Assembly: GCA_026706455.1 (NCBI GenBank)
Contig: JAPOYS010000129.1
Span: forward strand, 24,425 to 88,424
From: Chloroflexota bacterium
GTDB taxonomy: Bacteria > Chloroflexota > Anaerolineae > Aggregatilineales > Phototrophicaceae
Direction: 5' to 3'
Length of the DNA: 64,000 bases
Shown here piece by piece: positions 45,323 through 54,055 of the stretch (within the stretch, counting starts at the first letter, position 1; the number at the start of each line of letters is the position of its first letter). Both the position numbers and the translations under genes were made by a program. The notes under the pieces were generated by a model. That model made no database searches. It saw only the letters and a list, made by a program, of their open reading frames with translations, and was not told where the DNA came from.

Positions 45323-47362
45323 TCACTGACCGACGATCCCGTGTTCGGCGTCTTCTTCGCGCGCGACCCGCTGGCCCTCGGCGATGTCGACGCGGCTGAG
45401 CAGATAGCCGCCGAGCACAAAGAGCAGGATCAAACTGAGGATGGCGGGCCGGCTGCTGCCGAGCGCGATGCCGGCGAAGGCGAAAATCAACGGACCAATG
45501 ATTGCCGCGAACTTCTCCATGATGCTGTAGAAGCCGAAGAATTCGCCGCTCTTGGCGGAGGGGCACAAGCTGGCGTACAGGCTGCGGCTCAGCGCTTGGC
45601 TGCCGCCTTGCACCATCGCCACCAGCAGGGCAAGCATCCAGAATTCGAGCGTGGCGTTGAGGACGAAGCCCCAGCAGGCGACGATGCAATAGACGAAGAT
45701 TGACAGGAGGATGCTGCGGCGCGTATCCAGCCAATTCGACATGCCCACGAAGCGCGAGCGCAGCAGCCGCGCGGCCGCCAGCGCCAGGACTTCAAAGGCG
45801 ACGATGATCAAGGCGATGGTCGGCAGGCTGCTCTGGCGCTTTGGCGGCAAGACCTCGAGCTGCGAGATAGCGATGACGTTGCCCTTAGCATTTTCAGTTT
45901 CCTCCGAAATGTTGCTGATCTCGAGCCGGTGCAGCCCGGCTTCGGCGATTTCGAGCGTCGCGGTTTCGCCGTAGCGGACGGTCTCGCTGTAGGTGTCAAT
46001 CATGAGCGGCTGGCCGTCATCTGACAATAGTACGGCGCCGTCAAGCTCAAATCCAATAGGACCGCCGTCCGGCGCCAAGTGATAGGTGATCTCGATGTGG
46101 CCTCCGTTGAAGGCGAAATACTGCGCGGCGGACGGGTCGTCGCTGCGCAGATACGAGAGATCAGCTGGGCGGCCCGTCAGGATCGTGGTCAGCCGCCCGA
46201 GGATGTCGTCGCCGACGAGCGCGTCGCCGGAGACGATGACCTGGCTCCAGGCGCCGTCCAGCTCGAAGGCGCCGCCGTCCAAAGGATAGAGGCCTTCGCC
46301 GACGTAGTCGCCTTCCGGCTGGTAGGGCTCGGGCGGCGCGCCGCTGACATCGGCCGGCAGCGCGCTAAGCAAATACAGTCCGAGCAAGGGCAGGCAAATC
46401 GCATTGATTAGGATGAAGGCGAGATAGAAGGGAGCGCGGGCGTCGTTATGCGCCGGCAGGCGGCCGAAGATGATGCTGAAGGGGATGCCGGCGAATTGCA
46501 CCATTAGGATAGCCAGCACCAACTCTTCCAAGCCGAAGCCCAATTCCGCGCCGTAAATCGCGGCCACCGCAATAATTGTGCCGATGGCGTCGTTGTAGAT
46601 CAGGAAGGCGACTAGATACTTGAATAGTTCTCGATATTTCTTGATATTGCCGAAGGTCTGGCGCAACCGCCGCAGGCTGACGCCCAGCACGTTTTCACCC
46701 CGTTTTCGCGCTGTGGTCACCGATGGCGGTTCCGGAATATGGCGAAGGACTGGCAGAGAGAAAACCAGCCACCAGATGGCGACGCTCAGGAATGAAAGGC
46801 GAATGCCGGCGTTGTCAAAGACGCTGTCGGGAATGAAGAGGTACATGGCCACATTGATGGCGAGCAAGATGCCGCCGCCAAGATAACCCAGCGCATAGCC
46901 GCGCGTCGAAACCCAGTCGCGGTCTTCCGGCCGCGCGATGTGGGGCAGCAGGGCATCGTAGAATATGATTGAGCCGCCGAATCCGATCCGCCCGAGGATG
47001 AATACCAGCGATGCCAGCAGCCAATCGCCCGTGCTGACGAAAAGCAGCAAGCCCGTTCCTAATACGCCGGCGCCGATGAATATGGCGAGGAAGCGCTTCT
47101 TGTTGCGCATGACATCAGAAATCGTGCCGAGAATCGGCGAGAGGATCGCCAAGACGAAGAGCGAAAAGCTGAGGGTCAGCGACCAATAGGCGGTTGCCGT
47201 AGCTTCGCTGGGCAAGGTGCTGCCGGCGACGGCGCTGTAATAGATTGGCAAGAGGCTGGCGAGAATGGTGGTGGCGAATGCGGAGTTTGCCCAGTCGTAC
47301 ATCGCCCAGGCCTTGATGCGCCGTTTGTAAGTGGCTTCGTCGGGCCGCCCGTTTCCTGCCAT
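45323..47362 (-). CDS. UMF1-type MFS transporter with a large inserted domain
   Basis: The 679-residue protein has the UMF1 (Atg22-like) pattern: AWAMYDWANSAFATTILASLLP, LGTISDVMRNKKRFLAIF, YLGGGILLAINVAMYLF, and a C-terminal LSRSLYASLCPSAKSGEFFGFYSIMEKFAAIIGPLIFA. Between the sixth-to-eighth and later helices lies an inserted soluble region of about 190 residues (starting after LPLLGLYLLSALP and ending before LPTIALIIVAF), rich in beta-type sequence. Such an insert is unusual for this family. ATG 47362 is supported by GGAAGG; the open frame extends to 47599 but codes no typical sequence. Substrate unknown. Confidence 0.82.
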   Translation of the reverse strand: MAGNGRPDEATYKRRIKAWAMYDWANSAFATTILASLLPIYYSAVAGSTLPSEATATAYWSLTLSFSLFVLAILSPILGTISDVMRNKKRFLAIFIGAGVLGTGLLLFVSTGDWLLASLVFILGRIGFGGSIIFYDALLPHIARPEDRDWVSTRGYALGYLGGGILLAINVAMYLFIPDSVFDNAGIRLSFLSVAIWWLVFSLPVLRHIPEPPSVTTARKRGENVLGVSLRRLRQTFGNIKKYRELFKYLVAFLIYNDAIGTIIAVAAIYGAELGFGLEELVLAILMVQFAGIPFSIIFGRLPAHNDARAPFYLAFILINAICLPLLGLYLLSALPADVSGAPPEPYQPEGDYVGEGLYPLDGGAFELDGAWSQVIVSGDALVGDDILGRLTTILTGRPADLSYLRSDDPSAAQYFAFNGGHIEITYHLAPDGGPIGFELDGAVLLSDDGQPLMIDTYSETVRYGETATLEIAEAGLHRLEISNISEETENAKGNVIAISQLEVLPPKRQSSLPTIALIIVAFEVLALAAARLLRSRFVGMSNWLDTRRSILLSIFVYCIVACWGFVLNATLEFWMLALLVAMVQGGSQALSRSLYASLCPSAKSGEFFGFYSIMEKFAAIIGPLIFAFAGIALGSSRPAILSLILLFVLGGYLLSRVDIAEGQRVAREEDAEHGIVGQ

Positions 47363-47485
47363 GGCTTGGCGCCTTCCATTGCTCGTCGTCTTGCCCTTAA
47401 AGATACCTCGAGAGAGAAAGCGCGTCTGCCCTCTGGCCGCCATTATTGGGCGCTGCTGGCTGCGCTCGCCGCGTCTCTTCTCAAA

Positions 47486-47514
47486 TTGAATCAGACTGGG
47501 CGACCATGTATACT
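47486..47514 (+). promoter_or_regulatory. Promoter of the large membrane protein gene
   Basis: TTGAAT (47486-47491), a 17-bp spacer and TATACT (47509-47514), predicting transcription near 47521 and a 60-nt leader before ATG 47581. It lies between divergent genes. Confidence 0.5.
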
Positions 47515-47580
47515 GAAGCGCCGAATTTGTGAACCATAGGCGCCGCGTAAATTGGCGTAGCGCGCTGGACACAGAGTCAA

Positions 47581-49434
47581 ATGACAGTTGGCGGCGCAAT
47601 TCGCAAGACCCACGATCCCGGGCTTTTGCTCGTCCTGTTGCTGAGCCTATTTAACGCCGTACCATTGGCGAGCAATCCTGGCCTGCCTGACGGCGCGGAA
47701 ACGCTAACGCACAGCCTGCGCTGGCTCATGCTCGGGACTTTGCTGGTTTGCGCTGGCGGCATGTATCTGTTCTGCCGCCGCCGAAGCGGAGGCCTGGGCG
47801 CGGTCATCGCCGCCCTTGTCTACGTTTACAGTCCGTACATTATGCACTCGCTGCCTTATGCCCGCGGCGCCTTTCCTGAGTTGCTCGCCTTCGCCTTGTT
47901 TCCACTCCTGCTATGGCGCATTGACGCGCTGCGCGACAGGCCAAGCGGCGCGAATTTCGCCGCGGTATTTGCGCTGGCGACCGCTCTTGTCAGCGCCGAC
48001 TATTTGACGTCGCTGATGCTAACCGTGATCATCAGCGCCTGGCTGAGCTTCGAGACGGCGGTTCAGCGCTTCAACCGCGAAGCTGGCCAGGTGGATACGC
48101 GAACAGGCGCGCTGGCGCTTGCTGCGCTGCTGCTGGGCGTACTGGGCGCGGCGACGTTCTGGCTGCCGGCCTTGCTGGAAAGCGCTTCGGTACTCGCGGA
48201 CGCCTTCGCCGCGGTCGTCCCGCTGGAGTTGAGCCGCCAATTCGCGCCCATGGACCAGCTGCTTTCAGCGCCGCCTATCCAGGACGCGAGCGCGATCAAT
48301 GGCTTGCGCGAGTTCAGGCTGCTGGGCGCCGCGCAATGGATTGCCGCCTTGATCGGCGCGGGCGGCGCCTTGCGGCTGTACATCGTGGGATATCGCACGC
48401 GCCATCCGCAAGCCTTTCTAGGCGTCGCCTTCTTTGCAATGCTGGCGCTTACGTTGATATTTCTAATGACGCCGTCCGCGGGCGAAATGTGGATGGGCTT
48501 AGGCTTTCACCGGCGCTTGCCGTTTCCCGCGCATCTCTTGGGTCCGACGGCAGCCTGTCTCGCAATCGTCGCCAGCGCGAACGGATTCTGGCTGGAAAGG
48601 CTGGAAGCGCGCTATCGGATCGGCATGGTCGCGCTCGCCGTCGCTTTGCCGATCGTCACTGCTCTGCCCTTGCTATTCGTGCCGGAATGGCGACACCCGA
48701 GTCTGGACACATCGGCCGGCGGGTTCATTCCGCGCGACTTACTTTCGCTCCCGGCGGCGCGCGCTGCCGGGCATGTGGTGTCAGCGTTTTCGGTCGCGAT
48801 TCTGTGTTATGTCATCTGGCGCTTGCGCAATCGAGAGCGGATGGTCCGGCCCTACTGGTCAGTTCCTTCTCTATCAACTGCAAGCTGCTACGGTATTCTG
48901 CTGGGCGCGGGCATCGCCTTGTTGACCTTTGCCGTAACGTTCCGCGAAGGGATCGCCTGGTTGAAGTCGCCGCCCGGCGTCGCATTGCCCGCGCAGGTCC
49001 GGCGCGCGGATATATTTGAAGGCGGTCTGCAGCTGATCGGTTATGACCTGGGCAGCGGCAGCTTGCGAGCCGGCGACGCGCTCAGCGTTGCGGCCTATTG
49101 GCATGCCCCCGAAGAGACAGATGCCTATCATTCGAGTTTCTTGCAGCTTTCCAGCCGTGGGTCGCCGCAGGTTCAGTTCGAGAAGCCGCGCGCCGGCTCT
49201 CATGACTGGCGCGAGTCATGGCGCGCGCAGGGATACTTCGTCGATCGTTATGAATGGGCGCTCCCAAACGATCTCCCAGTGGGCGAATACGATCTCTTCA
49301 TCGGTTTGTTCGGTTGCGGGCGGACGCCAACGATTGACTGCGGAAAGGGTCCTCCGTCAACGGCAGTTGACGAAGACGGCGCCGCGATCGGAGACAGAAT
49401 TCGACTGGCCTCCATTCGAGTCGAAGCGCGCTAG
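47581..49434 (+). CDS. Large polytopic membrane protein with C-terminal beta domain
   Basis: The 617-residue protein has about 11 membrane helices (to about residue 470) and a C-terminal soluble domain (about 480-617; LQLIGYDLGSGSLRAGDALSVAAYWHA, GEYDLFIGLFGCG). The membrane part has ALVYVYSPYIMHSLPYARGAFPELLAFALFPLLLW and FHRRLPFPAHLLGPTA, which recall GT-C glycosyltransferase or 6-pyruvoyl-tetrahydropterin-synthase-related membrane proteins of unknown function. No catalytic motif can be assigned with confidence. Its end overlaps the convergent lipoprotein gene by 4 bp. Confidence 0.75.
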   Translation: MTVGGAIRKTHDPGLLLVLLLSLFNAVPLASNPGLPDGAETLTHSLRWLMLGTLLVCAGGMYLFCRRRSGGLGAVIAALVYVYSPYIMHSLPYARGAFPELLAFALFPLLLWRIDALRDRPSGANFAAVFALATALVSADYLTSLMLTVIISAWLSFETAVQRFNREAGQVDTRTGALALAALLLGVLGAATFWLPALLESASVLADAFAAVVPLELSRQFAPMDQLLSAPPIQDASAINGLREFRLLGAAQWIAALIGAGGALRLYIVGYRTRHPQAFLGVAFFAMLALTLIFLMTPSAGEMWMGLGFHRRLPFPAHLLGPTAACLAIVASANGFWLERLEARYRIGMVALAVALPIVTALPLLFVPEWRHPSLDTSAGGFIPRDLLSLPAARAAGHVVSAFSVAILCYVIWRLRNRERMVRPYWSVPSLSTASCYGILLGAGIALLTFAVTFREGIAWLKSPPGVALPAQVRRADIFEGGLQLIGYDLGSGSLRAGDALSVAAYWHAPEETDAYHSSFLQLSSRGSPQVQFEKPRAGSHDWRESWRAQGYFVDRYEWALPNDLPVGEYDLFIGLFGCGRTPTIDCGKGPPSTAVDEDGAAIGDRIRLASIRVEAR

Positions 49435-50915
49435 TAGCCGCCGGCCGGATCGGGATAGGCATGACCGCCGCCGTAGCTGAACGATGGCGTGGGCGTCGGT
49501 CGCGGCGGCAAGGGCACGCGATAATCAATGGGCAGCGAGCCGATCACCGATTTTGTCGCCAGCGTGAAAAGCGCCATCCAGCCGCTGAGGCCGTCAACGC
49601 TTACTTTGACCCAGGGGCTGTAGGGGCTGCGCGCGAGCAGATGCAGCGGCGTCCCGTATGGCAGGGTGCGCTTAATGCGGAAAGCCGTATCGGGCGCTTC
49701 CCGCAGGTTGCCGCCGGCCGCCACATTAACCGACGCCGAACGGGCATGGATGCCTAGTCGTTGGGGCGGCTCAGGCGTCTCATCATACACCTTGCGGATT
49801 TCGCCCAAGCGGCGCGCCAGCAGCTCGGCGCTCATCCAGCCGGTTTCGCCATTGCCAAGCCGGATATGCAGCCACTGGCTGTCCCGGCTGATCCCCAAAA
49901 CACTCATCGTTTCGCCGGCCGGCACTTGATACAACAGGCGCGAGTTGATGTCGGGAGAAACACGCATGTTTACGCCACCCTGCGTCTGCGCGAAACCGGG
50001 CTGGGGTATCGGCACGGGCCGCTCGAACAGCAATATGGGCAGATCTTCGATCAGTTCATATTCGAGCAAGCCTGGTATGCCGGGCGGACCGGCCGGGCGG
50101 GTCCAATCGCCGGGCTTATAGCGCAGCGCGAGTTGCTGCCCGACATTCAATGCCGCCGACTGACCAAAAGCGGTCAGGACGATCTGCCCTTCAAAGGCGA
50201 TGAATTTGGTCGCGTGGTTCTGCGTCAGCACGATCAGCGTCCCGTTGATTTGTGCCGCTACGCCGTTGATATGCAAGCGGGCGGTCTGGCCGTACAAGCT
50301 TTGCAAGACCAGTACGCCATTTCCTGGAGCAGCGGAGCAATCGGCGGGCATTATGCCGCTTTCCACCGTCAATGAACGCCAGCGGGCGCCGCCGCTTTCG
50401 GATGATGCCCGGTGCTGGATCCGTACGCTGCCGATTAACAGGGCGTCGATCGAAAGTGTTTCCTCCAGCCGCAGCCAGACAAGCCCGATGCCGGGGCCGT
50501 CTGCGGTCGCTGGGATTTCTAGGGAGTCTACTCGAGCCGCTTCGATAAGGGCGCCCGGGGCGCGTAAGTCGTCCACCGGCGGTTCGACGATTGGGGGAAG
50601 CCCGCCGGTGCAGAAGTGGCCATCGGGTCCCGCCAGACATTGGTCGCTGGCCTCGCTATAGAGTTTGCCCAATTCCGGCGGGCAGCCGGCGCTCGCGTCA
50701 GCCAAGCGTTCCAATTGATCATTCACAGTTGGAGTTGAAATGGGGAGGAGACGCGCGGCTGTCGGCACCAGCGTCGGTTCCGCTGTCGGCGTCACGTAGA
50801 TGACGTGGGCTGTTGCTGGCGGCGCGTCCGCGAGGCCCCGCCGCGTCATTCTGGTCGGCGAACAGGCGACGCAGAACATGGCTATCAGCAGCGACCCAGC
50901 GATGCGCGCTTTCAT
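49431..50915 (-). CDS. Lipoprotein with FecR-like region and two SH3b domains
   Basis: The 494-residue protein has a lipoprotein signal (LLIAMFCVACS, lipobox CVAC), a Pro/Thr-rich spacer, a FecR-like strand region (NGTLIVLTQNHATKFIAFEGQIVLTAFGQSAAL is split here by residues FIAFEG), and two SH3b domains (about 330-385, GVNMRVSPDINSRLLYQVPAG; about 410-470, GGNLREAPDTAFRIKRTLPYG). It ends in a Pro/Ser/Tyr-rich tail. It is anchored outside the cell membrane and probably binds the cell wall. It is not recognised as a named family. Confidence 0.75.
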   Translation of the reverse strand: MKARIAGSLLIAMFCVACSPTRMTRRGLADAPPATAHVIYVTPTAEPTLVPTAARLLPISTPTVNDQLERLADASAGCPPELGKLYSEASDQCLAGPDGHFCTGGLPPIVEPPVDDLRAPGALIEAARVDSLEIPATADGPGIGLVWLRLEETLSIDALLIGSVRIQHRASSESGGARWRSLTVESGIMPADCSAAPGNGVLVLQSLYGQTARLHINGVAAQINGTLIVLTQNHATKFIAFEGQIVLTAFGQSAALNVGQQLALRYKPGDWTRPAGPPGIPGLLEYELIEDLPILLFERPVPIPQPGFAQTQGGVNMRVSPDINSRLLYQVPAGETMSVLGISRDSQWLHIRLGNGETGWMSAELLARRLGEIRKVYDETPEPPQRLGIHARSASVNVAAGGNLREAPDTAFRIKRTLPYGTPLHLLARSPYSPWVKVSVDGLSGWMALFTLATKSVIGSLPIDYRVPLPPRPTPTPSFSYGGGHAYPDPAGGY

Positions 50916-51111
50916 CCGAATCAGGCCAGCTCAGTAATCAAGACTAACGCGCCGCGCGGCCGAAAATTGGGGAGACGCGGCTTGCGCCCAACAGATTGCC
51001 GGGGGCGGATGCAATGCCAGATCGCGACGTGAGACGCCGGCTACGGTGCTTTTGGTCGCCCGATCTCCCGGCTGTTCACGCGCTGATGCGGACCTCATGC
51101 GGCGATCGCCC

Positions 51112-51573
51112 TCAGTCCTTCGCCAGAAACTTGAGCGCTTTTTCGATGCTCTTCTTGGGGCTGACCTTGAGCTGTTCGTCCAGCACTGTGCCGTCTTCGC
51201 CGATGATCCAGTGCGAGCGAATCACGCCCATATATTTCTTGCCGTACATCGACCGCTCGCCCCAGGCGCCATAGGCTTCAAGCGCCTGATGATCGGGATC
51301 GGAAAGCAGGTCATATTGCAGACCTTCTTCTGCGATCCATTTCGCCAGCGCGTCCGGCTCGTCGGGGCTTAAGCCAAGCACGACGGCGTCGGCGGTTTCG
51401 ATCTGAGCGAAGTTATCGCGGAAGCCGCAGGCTTGCACTGTGCGGCCTGAAGTGCCGGCTTTGGGATAAGCGAAGAGCAAGACCTTCGCTCCGCGATAGT
51501 CGCTTAGTTTTACTGATTTACCGTGCTGGTTAAGCAGTTCAAAATCGGGCGCCGCTTCTCCAATGGCTGGCAT
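51112..51573 (-). CDS. Bcp-like peroxiredoxin lacking the peroxidatic Cys
   Basis: The 153-residue product has the Bcp frame: APDFELLNQHGKSVKLSDYRGA, KVLLFAYPKAGTSGRTVQACGFRD and VLGLSPDEPDALAKWIAEE. In Bcp enzymes the motif is GC-T-x-Q-A-C; here the first Cys is Arg (codon CGC at 51442-51444, one base from TGC), while the second Cys remains. Peroxidase activity in the normal sense should be lost. ATG 51573 has AAGGAAGG upstream; the longer frame is rejected. It is a paralogue of the gene at 44754, which keeps both Cys residues. Confidence 0.8.
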   Translation of the reverse strand: MPAIGEAAPDFELLNQHGKSVKLSDYRGAKVLLFAYPKAGTSGRTVQACGFRDNFAQIETADAVVLGLSPDEPDALAKWIAEEGLQYDLLSDPDHQALEAYGAWGERSMYGKKYMGVIRSHWIIGEDGTVLDEQLKVSPKKSIEKALKFLAKD

Positions 51574-51683
51574 AACTCTTACCCTTCCTTTAGCTGTATT
51601 GACGATTCGACCTGCCGCGCTTTGCATCAAGATTATCAATTTTAGCGCATCGCGAGCGCGCTTGGCATGGCGGGAGCTGTGAT

Positions 51684-52751
51684 TCACCCGGCGCAATTGA
51701 TCTCTCGCCGCGCCCGGTCAATCCCAAGCCAGAGCGCCGCCGTCGCCTGGGCTGGCATTATCAAGTGCAGGTCAGGCGGGAAGCGCGACAAGAAGGACTC
51801 GTCGCTGGCGATCGGCGCCATCACGAGACTGTCTTCCAAGGTCTCGTCGGCGGTCGCCAAGGGCATGTCACTCTGCCGGTCGCTGACGCGCGCGTACCAA
51901 GCCGGGTCATGAATCAGGAGCAGCGTGCTGATTTCCGGGCGCAGCGTCAAGAGGTTGAGCACGATGCCGGTCGCGCAGAGCTGCGCTTTTCCCGTCTCCA
52001 ACAAATCCAAGAGAACTTGCAGCGCCGGATGACAGTAAAAGAAATCCCACTGAGGCGGATTGATTTCTTCCGGCAGGCCAAACAGCTCCTCCAGCACCTC
52101 GCGCAGGATCTGGTGTTTCACGCTCCATTCACGCCGGTCACTGAAATCAGCGGTTGTCTGTTGAAACACCATTGCCGGCAAAAGGTGAAACATATTGCTG
52201 TCTATGGCAGTTGATTGGGAGCGTCTGGCCAGGATCGCCCGGTAGTCATCGCCGTCATTGAATACGGTTAGCGTGCTAATGCCGATGGCGGCGCTGCGTT
52301 GGTCTCCGCGGCTGAGCGCGTCCTGCGGCCTGAGCAGTCGGTGATAGGTTGCGCGTGCGGGCGCGCGCATGGAACCGTCTGCCAGGGCGGCGCGCGTTTC
52401 GCGCTCCAGAGCGGCGCAGGTCGCCAGCATGTCAAAGTAGCAGCCGATCGCTCCCCGCAGTTGCAGCGGGTTCTCACGGATATGCTTTAGCGTGAAGGTG
52501 GGTCCATTATAGAGGGCTGGCTTGCTATTCTGCAGATCATGCAGATAGCTGTAGTCGTAAAAGGCGAAGTCGCGCGCTTCGGCTTTTGGCAGCCAGGGAT
52601 CGAGCAGGCTGTCGACATCGTGGACTTGCGCCGCCGACGGAAAATAGACGGTCACCGGATGCGCGACGCCGCGGCGCGCAAAGAGCTCGCAACCATATAG
52701 CCGTTGCAAGTAATCGGTCATGGTCTTGTAATGCTTGTTGGCGGTGGGCAT
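51684..52751 (-). CDS. Nudix-like domain protein of unknown function
   Basis: The product is about 355 residues. A Nudix-box-like segment occurs at about residues 225-245 (LREVLEELFGLPEE), which fits the RExxEE part of the Nudix motif; the upstream Gly-x5-Glu part is not obvious. Other landmarks are ATYHRLLRPQDALSRGDQRSAAIGISTLTVFNDGDDYR, reading as two segments joined at AAIGIS. Similar proteins occur in Actinobacteria. ATG 52751 is chosen because a TATAAC box lies just beyond the longer GTG start at 52778. It is divergent from the 51-residue membrane protein. Catalysis is uncertain. Confidence 0.6.
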   Translation of the reverse strand: MPTANKHYKTMTDYLQRLYGCELFARRGVAHPVTVYFPSAAQVHDVDSLLDPWLPKAEARDFAFYDYSYLHDLQNSKPALYNGPTFTLKHIRENPLQLRGAIGCYFDMLATCAALERETRAALADGSMRAPARATYHRLLRPQDALSRGDQRSAAIGISTLTVFNDGDDYRAILARRSQSTAIDSNMFHLLPAMVFQQTTADFSDRREWSVKHQILREVLEELFGLPEEINPPQWDFFYCHPALQVLLDLLETGKAQLCATGIVLNLLTLRPEISTLLLIHDPAWYARVSDRQSDMPLATADETLEDSLVMAPIASDESFLSRFPPDLHLIMPAQATAALWLGIDRARREINCAG

Positions 52752-52771
52752 CTTGGCAGTGTCGGTAACTC

Positions 52772-52800
52772 TTGTCACTGTTATACTGCAACTGTATATC
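52772..52800 (+). promoter_or_regulatory. Promoter of the 51-residue membrane protein
   Basis: TTGTCA (52772-52777), a 17-bp spacer and TATATC (52795-52800). Transcription is expected near 52807, giving a 35-nt leader with AGAGGA 9 nt before ATG 52842. Confidence 0.5.
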
Positions 52801-52841
52801 GGCTACCTTCGCTTTAACGGGAGTATAGAGGACTCCGGCCA

Positions 52842-52997
52842 ATGAACCCAGAAATTCTCACGTTCCTTTTCGCGTACTTGATGATTCTGCTGGTCGGATC
52901 AGTGGCGTTGAGCGTTTTTCTGCTCTATGACATAAAGAGCGGGAATTATCGGAGGTTTTTTTCTACTGACGAAGAGAATGAAGGTTTAACGGAGTGA
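52842..52997 (+). CDS. Small single-pass membrane protein (51 residues)
   Basis: This short gene encodes MNPEILTFLFAYLMILLVGS, then VALSVFLLYDIKSGNYRRFF and an acidic tail STDEENEGLTE. It has one membrane helix of about 25 residues and a conserved-looking FLLYDIKSGNYRRFF membrane-exit segment. AGAGGA lies 9 nt upstream and a promoter further upstream. The size and shape resemble small respiratory-oxidase accessory proteins such as CcoS, whose tail has a similar SG-x motif, but that link is weak. Without homology data the role is unknown. Confidence 0.55.
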   Translation: MNPEILTFLFAYLMILLVGSVALSVFLLYDIKSGNYRRFFSTDEENEGLTE

Positions 52998-53101
52998 GTC
53001 CAAAAGCTGCAGAACAATGGCTCGCGTGAATAGGGGTGAATACAAACTAGATGCCGGAAAATTGTCAGGCCACGTCTTATCACGAATTTAAGAAAGGCTA
53101 T

Positions 53102-54055
53102 TCATCCCCGTCTCTCGGAAAGGCGCGCCGCCAGCCACATCAGGCCATCAGCCGCCAGGCCCTGCGCCAGCGCCAGCAGCATAAGCCCGGCGCTTATCGT
53201 CCAGCCGTAGGGCAGGCGCTGCCAGATCTCGCCCAGGCTGCCCAAATGCGCCAGCAGCAGCCCCCAATCACCTAAGCCGATATAACTGAACATCAGCGCG
53301 AGATGCCAGTCGGCGGCGTCGCTTTGAATCATTTGCGCGATCGCAAAAGCGCCAGCCCCGGCGAATAGTACTAGGGCTGCCACAGCGATCAATTGGATGA
53401 TCAATGCGTAAATGCGCTCGCGGACGGCCACCGACAGCAGTATGCCAAATGCGCTCACGAAGGCAATCGCCGTCAGGGGCAAGAGCAGCGCAACTGTCAC
53501 GCTCAATGCGATCAGCAGCAGATCCAGCCGCCAAATGGGCAAGGGCGGCGTCGCCTGCGCGCCCAGCATCTCCGGGTAATAGCCGCCGAACGCGGTCAAA
53601 TCATAGAGCAGGCCGGCGATGAAGACACAACGCGCCAAGAGGATGAGCATGATGGGCGCGCGAAGGCGATAGAGTATGCTCGCCCAGCGCGCGCGCAGCA
53701 CCGCCCCGGCGCCGAACTCCGTCGCCCGCAAGTTATCCCAGGTCTTGCGGCTGCGTTCTTCGCCAACAACGGCCGCCCCGAAAAGCAGCGCCAGCGACAG
53801 GGTGAGGAGCTGCAGAATCAGTATCGGAAAATACAGGCTGCGCCAGATGAGGCTCGTGAGGTTTGCGCTGTCAGCGGGGCTGGCATTGACGGACCCGTAA
53901 ACGATGGCTGAGCCGCCTAGCAGGAGCGACAGCAGGGCAAGCTGGACGAGCAGGCGACGCCGGCTGCCCGCGCGGAAATGCGCCAACTCGTACTGCAAGA
54001 GCTGGTGTTCAGGCTGCGCCCATGGCGGAAGCAGCCAGTTGCTAAGCTTGCGCAT
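53102..54055 (-). CDS. ABC-2-like multipass membrane protein
   Basis: The 317-residue product has six to seven membrane helices. The arrangement (LLVQLALLSLLLGGSAIVYG, a long ILILQLLTLSLALLFGAAVVGEE, then TWDNLRATEFGAGAVLRARW) looks like an ABC-2 type permease subunit. The EERSRKTWDNLRAT segment after helix 2 is a common feature of such permeases. No ATPase gene is adjacent. ATG 54055 overlaps the end of the addA-like gene by 14 bp, so it belongs to the same transcription unit. Confidence 0.65.
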   Translation of the reverse strand: MRKLSNWLLPPWAQPEHQLLQYELAHFRAGSRRRLLVQLALLSLLLGGSAIVYGSVNASPADSANLTSLIWRSLYFPILILQLLTLSLALLFGAAVVGEERSRKTWDNLRATEFGAGAVLRARWASILYRLRAPIMLILLARCVFIAGLLYDLTAFGGYYPEMLGAQATPPLPIWRLDLLLIALSVTVALLLPLTAIAFVSAFGILLSVAVRERIYALIIQLIAVAALVLFAGAGAFAIAQMIQSDAADWHLALMFSYIGLGDWGLLLAHLGSLGEIWQRLPYGWTISAGLMLLALAQGLAADGLMWLAARLSERRG

